Notes under the pieces: model-generated
Database searches by the model: none
The model's input: only the letters and a program-made list of their open reading frames with translations
Told to the model about the DNA's origin: nothing
Assembly: GCA_016294985.1 (NCBI GenBank)
Contig: JAECRW010000047.1
Coordinates: forward strand, 1 to 10,681
Length of the DNA stretch: 10,681 bases
Direction of reading: 5' to 3'
Source: Candidatus Sifarchaeum marinoarchaea
GTDB lineage: Archaea > Asgardarchaeota > Sifarchaeia > Borrarchaeales > Borrarchaeaceae
Shown here: positions 7,269 to 10,681 of the stretch, in pieces
How the letters are laid out: each line of letters opens with the position of its first letter
Numbering within the stretch: position 1 is the stretch's first letter
Position numbers and translations under genes: made by a program

Positions 7269-8507
7269 ATGGATACAGATATCCCATACTCGACAAAGGA
7301 CGATCACAATTTCTGCTTAGTCATTGCGTTCAATGCAAGACCAATAGCAACTTCTGCTAAAAAGGCAAATTATAAGGTCCTTGCTGTTGATTTTTTTGGG
7401 GATTTAGATCTTCAAGATGTGGCAGAACACGTTTTTTCGGTTCTATGGCAAAGAAAGGGGTATCCAATAAAGAGAAAATTTTTCCGCCCAATTTCTGAAT
7501 ACATGTACCTTCTTGCCGAAACAATGGCTGATGAATATTTTGGAAAGATAGAATTTTTGCTCATCGGCAGCGGCTTTGATGATGAGCCTAAAATATGGGA
7601 ACAACTGAATAAAATGGCTCCTATTCTCGGGAATACACCAGAACTAATTGCAAGGGCAGATCGCTTGCATCTTTACGAAATAGCATCAAAGCTGGGAATT
7701 ACATACCCACGAACTTTAGAAGCAAAAGATAAAGATGAAGCCACTGAAATTGCGAAAAATATGGGGTACCCAGTGGTAGTTACAACGCCTAGAAGCGCAG
7801 GAGGACTCTTTGTTAAATTAATTGCAAACCCGGATAAACTACTTAAGGCGTACAACGAGTTAAGAAGTTCAGGGAAAAAGATTCTGATTCAAGAATTCAT
7901 TCAAGGCATTGATGCAAGTTGTTCAGTCCTTGGAACTGGTAAGGATTGCCAAGCTATTACGGTAACAGAACAGTTGATTGGGATACCTGAACTAGGAGTT
8001 CCCATACCCTTTGGTTATTGCGGAAACGTGGTTCCCTTCAAAAATTCATCACTGATTATAGAAAACATAAAAAGTGTTTCCGAAGAATTAGGTTCAAAAT
8101 TAGGGCTAAAAGGCTCTAATGGTTTTGATTTTGTGATAAAAGATGAACAACCTTATTTAATCGAACTTAATCCTCGATTTCAAGGCTCTCTCGAATGTGT
8201 TGAGGCAGTGACTTCATCAAATCTAGTACACTTACACATTGAGGCATGTAAAGGCTATTTACCTGAAAACCCTCTGGAATCAAAGGGCTATGCGGTAAAA
8301 ATGATACTTTATGCAAAACAAAGGACAATTGTTCCGAATCTGTCACAAATGCACCATATTGTGGATGTACCGGTTGGTGGGATCATTCTTGAACCATCAA
8401 ATCCAGTTTGCACCGTCTTCGTTACTGGAAGAGATAGAAAAACAACAATAGAAAAAGCCAAAGCAATTGCGAAAAATGTGTATGATAGACTTGTTCCTGC
8501 ACCATAA
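7269..8507 (+). CDS. ATP-grasp carboxylate-amine ligase family protein
   Basis: A 412-residue ATP-grasp protein, most like the archaeal COG2232-type ligases related to biotin carboxylase. Such enzymes join a carboxylate to an amine or similar nucleophile through an acyl phosphate. The N-terminal pre-ATP-grasp domain has NARPIATSA (22-30) and VLAVDFFGDLDL (37-48), typical of this group. The ATP-grasp part has RADRLHLYEIA, IQEFIQGID (208-216), and the metal-binding ELNPRFQGS (299-307). In the glycine-rich block VVVTTPRSAGG (169-179), the position where relatives usually have an ATP-contacting Lys is Thr173 (codon 7785-7787). ATG 7269 gives a family-like N-terminus; an in-frame TTG at 7242 would add nine residues. 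The gene is divergent from E2 and ends directly against the reductase gene. Substrate unknown; a link to the E1/E2 genes is unproven. Confidence 0.9.
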   Translation: MDTDIPYSTKDDHNFCLVIAFNARPIATSAKKANYKVLAVDFFGDLDLQDVAEHVFSVLWQRKGYPIKRKFFRPISEYMYLLAETMADEYFGKIEFLLIGSGFDDEPKIWEQLNKMAPILGNTPELIARADRLHLYEIASKLGITYPRTLEAKDKDEATEIAKNMGYPVVVTTPRSAGGLFVKLIANPDKLLKAYNELRSSGKKILIQEFIQGIDASCSVLGTGKDCQAITVTEQLIGIPELGVPIPFGYCGNVVPFKNSSLIIENIKSVSEELGSKLGLKGSNGFDFVIKDEQPYLIELNPRFQGSLECVEAVTSSNLVHLHIEACKGYLPENPLESKGYAVKMILYAKQRTIVPNLSQMHHIVDVPVGGIILEPSNPVCTVFVTGRDRKTTIEKAKAIAKNVYDRLVPAP

Positions 8508-9731
8508 TTATGATCTGAAGCGCGCAAAGAACAATTTTAACAGAAACAAAGGATGCCTTATTGCATACCTAGTAAATTCACTAGGAGTAACTTCGCCGCG
8601 CATATATTTGCAAAGTGATTCACCAAATTCTTTATCTTTCAGTGCTGTGGCGACACACAGTTCTTGCTGATGATTAGTTGTTAAAATGTTCCTTCTTATA
8701 TTGAAGGTTGCCTTGAGATCATTGCCTATTTCCTTGTCGACAGCAAATTTATACGTTCTCAAAAAACCAGCCGAATAATCTTCAGCGTTATAAGCGTTTA
8801 CTGCAACTTTTCCTGAGATTTCACCAGACATCATTGAGTAATATATACCTTCACCATTTGCAAAATCAACGTGTCCAGCAGCCTCACCTACAACCATAAA
8901 TCCGTTTCCGTAATTTCTGTGTATTACACCCCAAAACGAAATCATCGCCGCTTGAGGGTAAAGTGCTTTTGCATGTACCAGTTTTTCACTTGCCACCGAA
9001 TGATTTCTGATAAAGTTATCTAATCTTTCCCTTAAATGAAAATCTTGCCTGTTAAAAAACTCTAGCCATGTACCCAAGCCTACCGAAACAATGCCTTTTT
9101 TAGGAAAAATCCAAGCATAGCCTCCAGGCACTATATTTGAGCCATAATAGATCTCCAGTTGGTCGCCAATTAAATCATCAATAAGTTTTTCATCCATTGC
9201 CATTTGATATTGATAACAAAGTGCTTTAGAGCGTTTATTGCTTGTTTGCAAGCCAAGATATTTAGTTAATATACTGGGAGTTCCGCTCGCAATAACTGTT
9301 ATATCTCCGTAAATATCGAGTGAATCATTTGACGTTTTTGCTTTAACACCTTTAACAACTCCATTTGCAGTAATTACATCAATGGCTCTTGTATTTTCTC
9401 TGAACTCAGCGCCTTGGTCTCTCGCTAGATCAGCGAGAGTTTTATCAAGTTTGGCTCGCATAGTTGTTGCTACTATACGTTCAGGATAGGTGAGTGTAAC
9501 TGTTTTACATTTTGGAGAGCATAAAAAAAGTTTATCACAAGATCGATCAAAAATATGCTCAGGAATTTGAAATCGCTGTATTGCCCGCTCGGTTACGCCA
9601 CCTGCACAAGGCTTTTCTCTGTCGAGATGATTTTTCTCAAGAACAATCACCTTAAGCCCCTTACTGGCCACTTCTTTTGCAACGGTCGAACCTGCAGGCC
9701 CTGCACCCACGACTACAACGTCGTATTTCAC
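8508..9731 (-). CDS. Geranylgeranyl-reductase family FAD-dependent oxidoreductase
   Basis: A 407-residue flavoprotein of the family that saturates double bonds in archaeal isoprenoid lipids, such as digeranylgeranylglycerophospholipid, at the inner membrane face. The N-terminal dinucleotide fold has GAGPAG (9-14) and Glu32 at the end of the second strand. PCAGGV (41-46) carries the family's conserved Cys near the active site. MRAKLD (91-96), the substrate-side GGYAWIFPK (203-211), and GEAAGHVDFANGEGI (282-296), the second FAD-binding block, follow in the standard order. The C-terminus, HPLFLLKLFFARF, is hydrophobic and basic and could be a membrane-associating helix. The start is GTG at 9731, with GGTGAT (9735-9740) three bases before it. 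The gene is convergent with the ATP-grasp gene, with stop codons back to back. The exact substrate (lipid or quinone) cannot be told, as archaea carry several paralogues. Confidence 0.92.
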   Translation of the reverse strand: MKYDVVVVGAGPAGSTVAKEVASKGLKVIVLEKNHLDREKPCAGGVTERAIQRFQIPEHIFDRSCDKLFLCSPKCKTVTLTYPERIVATTMRAKLDKTLADLARDQGAEFRENTRAIDVITANGVVKGVKAKTSNDSLDIYGDITVIASGTPSILTKYLGLQTSNKRSKALCYQYQMAMDEKLIDDLIGDQLEIYYGSNIVPGGYAWIFPKKGIVSVGLGTWLEFFNRQDFHLRERLDNFIRNHSVASEKLVHAKALYPQAAMISFWGVIHRNYGNGFMVVGEAAGHVDFANGEGIYYSMMSGEISGKVAVNAYNAEDYSAGFLRTYKFAVDKEIGNDLKATFNIRRNILTTNHQQELCVATALKDKEFGESLCKYMRGEVTPSEFTRYAIRHPLFLLKLFFARFRS

Positions 9732-9751
9732 AGTATCACCAGCACTTACGA

Positions 9752-9797
9752 CTTTTATAGAATAAGCTGCTCATATTTGAAAGTAACGTTATTTCAA
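9752..9797 (-). promoter_or_regulatory. Promoter region and near-perfect palindrome upstream of the reductase gene
   Basis: TTGAAA (9777-9782) and TTTCAA (9792-9797) flank TAAC/GTTA (9784-9791), forming a dyad of ten base pairs with a single unpaired G at 9783. Two TATA-like boxes on the - strand follow: AAATAT near 9773-9778, which would give a short leader containing the ribosome site, and CTATAAAAG (9760-9752), which would give an almost leaderless message. The dyad overlaps the upstream edge of the first box, a typical operator position. It could alternatively be a transposon-associated sequence, since the structured remnant begins 13 bases away. Confidence 0.4.
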
Positions 9798-9817
9798 TGG
9801 TGTAGAAGAGTAAACTA

Positions 9818-9838
9818 CCTCACGCTAAAGCAGTGAGG
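9818..9838. repeat. TAAA-loop hairpin, proximal copy
   Basis: CCTCACGC (9818-9825), TAAA loop, GC (9830-9831), a bulged A, then GTGAGG (9833-9838). The single extrahelical base in the stem recalls the TnpA-recognised hairpins of IS200/IS605 ends. GGCTT follows, as in the distal copy. Confidence 0.55.
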
Positions 9839-10106
9839 CTTGTAGCTGCACTTGGTATCAGTCCTCTACCTACACCAGATAGAGTTTCAACGTCATCATA
9901 CGCTATATCATGGGGGCGTTTACAAGACCCCAGCCCAGTAATCCTCATATAGAGTCGGGCTATACATGTTACTCCTCATCACCCTAAGGTCATTAACCGT
10001 TTCCACTTCTGCGAGAGGTGTGCCTTTAGACCAGTTACATATATCACATAAAACCTTTTTAAAGATGGAGAGACCTTTGTACAAGTGAAACCCTCCCTCA
10101 ATTCCT

Positions 10107-10127
10107 CCCCTCCCTAAAGGGTCGGGG
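10107..10127. repeat. TAAA-loop hairpin, distal copy next to the deacetylase start
   Basis: CCCC (10107-10110), T, CCC (10112-10114), TAAA loop, GGG (10119-10121), TC, GGGG (10124-10127), then CTT. It has the same loop and flank as the proximal copy but a different stem sequence. It ends 18 bases before the GTG start of the next gene, and read from the + strand it could also act as a structured 5' leader. Confidence 0.55.
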
Positions 10128-10134
10128 CTTCCTT

Positions 10135-10141
10135 GAGGTGA
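10135..10141 (+). promoter_or_regulatory. Strong ribosome binding site deciding a GTG start
   Basis: GAGGTGA is fully complementary to the archaeal anti-Shine-Dalgarno core and lies four bases before GTG 10146. It supports that GTG over the in-frame ATG at 10164, which has no ribosome site. Confidence 0.65.
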
Positions 10142-10145
10142 AGCC

Positions 10146-10681
10146 GTGAGTATTGTTGGAATAATGTATTCAGAAAAGTTAACATCCTATGATTTTGGAG
10201 AAGGACACCCATTTCGAGGAAAGCGATTTAGCGATTTTTTGGCTGCGTTTGAAAGGTTGCGCCTGGATGAACACCCAAAACTCAAAATCATCCAATCAAA
10301 CCCCTGTTCTTTTCAAGATTTATTGCTTGTTCACAGCGAAGAATACCTTGAGAGGATAAAACAAGGAGAAAAAAGATATGAACCGCTTTCATTAGACACA
10401 CCACTTCGACCGGGAATGTTAGAAGCAGCAACGAATGTTGTAGGGGCGTCTTTAAATGCATTGAAATACGTACTTGAGGGAAATTCACTATTTGCTGTGG
10501 GACTAGGAGGTGGGATGCATCATGCCTTTCCAAAATCAGGAGGTGGGTTTTGTATAGCAAACGATGTTGCTATCTGTGCAGAATATCTTAGAAAGAAGCT
10601 TGGCATGCGGCGAATCTTAATTTTGGATACAGACGCCCATTACGGTGATGGAACCGCAGAGATCTTCTATGAGACGTCGGA
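10146..10681 (+). CDS. Histone deacetylase / acetylpolyamine amidohydrolase family protein (5' part, runs off the window)
   Basis: The first 178 codons of an arginase-fold, zinc-dependent deacetylase of the AcuC/HDAC class. Visible family blocks are the N-terminal HPFRGKRF (21-28), HSEEYL near residue 70, LGGGMHHAFP with the catalytic His pair at 125-126, GGGFCIANDVA, and DTDAHYGDGTAEIFY, where Asp163 and His165 are the expected first two zinc ligands. Tyr166 replaces the second His of the usual DxHHGDG. The third zinc ligand and the active-site Tyr lie beyond the window. Possible substrates in archaea include acetylated chromatin proteins (Alba or histones), polyamines or small molecules; the sequence does not choose between them. 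It is divergent from the reductase gene, and its leader overlaps the mobile-element remnant, so its promoter (perhaps CTTTTTAAAG at 10055-10064) lies inside that remnant. Confidence 0.9.
   Translation, partial: MSIVGIMYSEKLTSYDFGEGHPFRGKRFSDFLAAFERLRLDEHPKLKIIQSNPCSFQDLLLVHSEEYLERIKQGEKRYEPLSLDTPLRPGMLEAATNVVGASLNALKYVLEGNSLFAVGLGGGMHHAFPKSGGGFCIANDVAICAEYLRKKLGMRRILILDTDAHYGDGTAEIFYETS

Larger units (their letters stand above)
9810..10127 (-). mobile_element. Decayed IS200/IS605-type (TnpB-associated) element end, possible omega-RNA remnant
   Basis: About 320 bases of highly structured, non-genic DNA. Two hairpins on the same strand share a TAAA loop (TTTA on the - strand) and a 3' GGCTT: 9818-9838 and 10107-10127. 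Same-strand subterminal hairpins of this form mark IS200/IS605 ends. Read on the - strand, each is followed by a TTTAC-like motif (TTTAC at 9814-9810, TTTCAC at 10090-10085), resembling the target motifs of this family. Between them lie further stems: CTCTACCT/AGATAGAG (9873-9893), GGGG/CCCC near 9912-9931, and AGCCC/GGGCT near 9934-9961. A - frame ending at 9920 reads WSKGTPLAEVETVNDL, which recalls the variable tail of TnpB proteins. No transposase domain survives. The family call rests on memory of such ends, without a database match. Confidence 0.5.
9732..10145. other. 414-base gene-free region
   Basis: In order from the left: the ribosome site and promoter of the reductase gene with its palindrome (to 9797), a 13-base junction, the structured mobile-element remnant (about 9810-10127), and the ribosome site of the deacetylase gene. 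No tRNA cloverleaf was found among the hairpins. A - frame of about 80 codons is open from near 10157 to a TAA at 9922-9920, but it has no convincing start or ribosome site. Confidence 0.6.

Noticed and set aside
9732..10145. The idea that the gene-free region holds a tRNA or other standard RNA gene
   Set aside because: None of the stems forms a cloverleaf with a T-arm or anticodon arm; the hairpin pair fits a mobile-element end better.
9920..10157. A - strand frame of about 80 codons without stops, containing WSKGTPLAEVETVNDL
   Set aside because: It has no good start codon or ribosome site and spans both stem structures and the RNA-like stretch. I treat it as a decayed TnpB tail or scaffold translation, not a working gene.
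10288..10560. A 90-codon open frame antisense to the deacetylase gene
   Set aside because: It overlaps the conserved HDAC blocks on the other strand and has no ribosome site or motif.

Overview
The window comes from an archaeon. The evidence is a crenarchaeal-type (PolB1) family B replicative DNA polymerase, a geranylgeranyl-reductase-family flavoprotein of the kind that saturates isoprenoid lipids, TATA-like promoter boxes, Shine-Dalgarno motifs of the GGTGAT/GAGGTGA type, and frequent GTG/TTG starts. The DNA is visibly AT-rich. PolB1 together with eukaryote-like E1 and E2 genes points to the TACK/Asgard side of the archaea (for example Bathyarchaeia, Caldiarchaeum relatives or an Asgard lineage). 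The sequence alone does not settle which.

Layout: (1) 1-3785, + strand: the last codons of an unknown gene, polB1, and an orphan TIM-barrel glycosyl-hydrolase-like protein. (2) 3786-3945: a convergent gap with a hairpin/T-run terminator candidate. (3) 3946-7124, - strand, four genes in transcription order: an E2 ubiquitin-conjugating enzyme, an E1-like activating enzyme, a CooC/MinD-type ATPase, and a Cys-rich zinc-ribbon protein. (4) 7269-8507, +: an ATP-grasp ligase, divergent from E2. (5) 8508-9731, -: the geranylgeranyl-reductase-family protein, tail-to-tail with the ATP-grasp gene with no base between them. (6) 9732-10145: a 414-base gap holding an operator-like palindrome and a highly structured stretch that I read as the decayed right end of an IS200/IS605 (TnpB-type) element. 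(7) 10146-10681, +: the 5' part of a histone-deacetylase-family gene that runs off the window.

The most interesting part is region 3. E1 and E2 keep their catalytic cysteines (E1 Cys180 in a CTLPGEP context, E2 Cys85 after an HPN motif), and E1 carries a C-terminal extension that looks like the E2-recruiting ubiquitin-fold domain of eukaryotic E1s. No ubiquitin-like modifier, RING protein or JAMM deubiquitinase is visible in the window. The partners in the same gene string are instead a CooC-type ATPase and an unrecognised Cys-rich zinc-ribbon protein. Whether these four form one pathway is inference from their order and strand. Spacings of 80, 46 and 146 bases, with promoter-like boxes in two of the gaps, allow either one operon or several transcripts.

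I see no rRNA, tRNA, CRISPR array or intact transposase.
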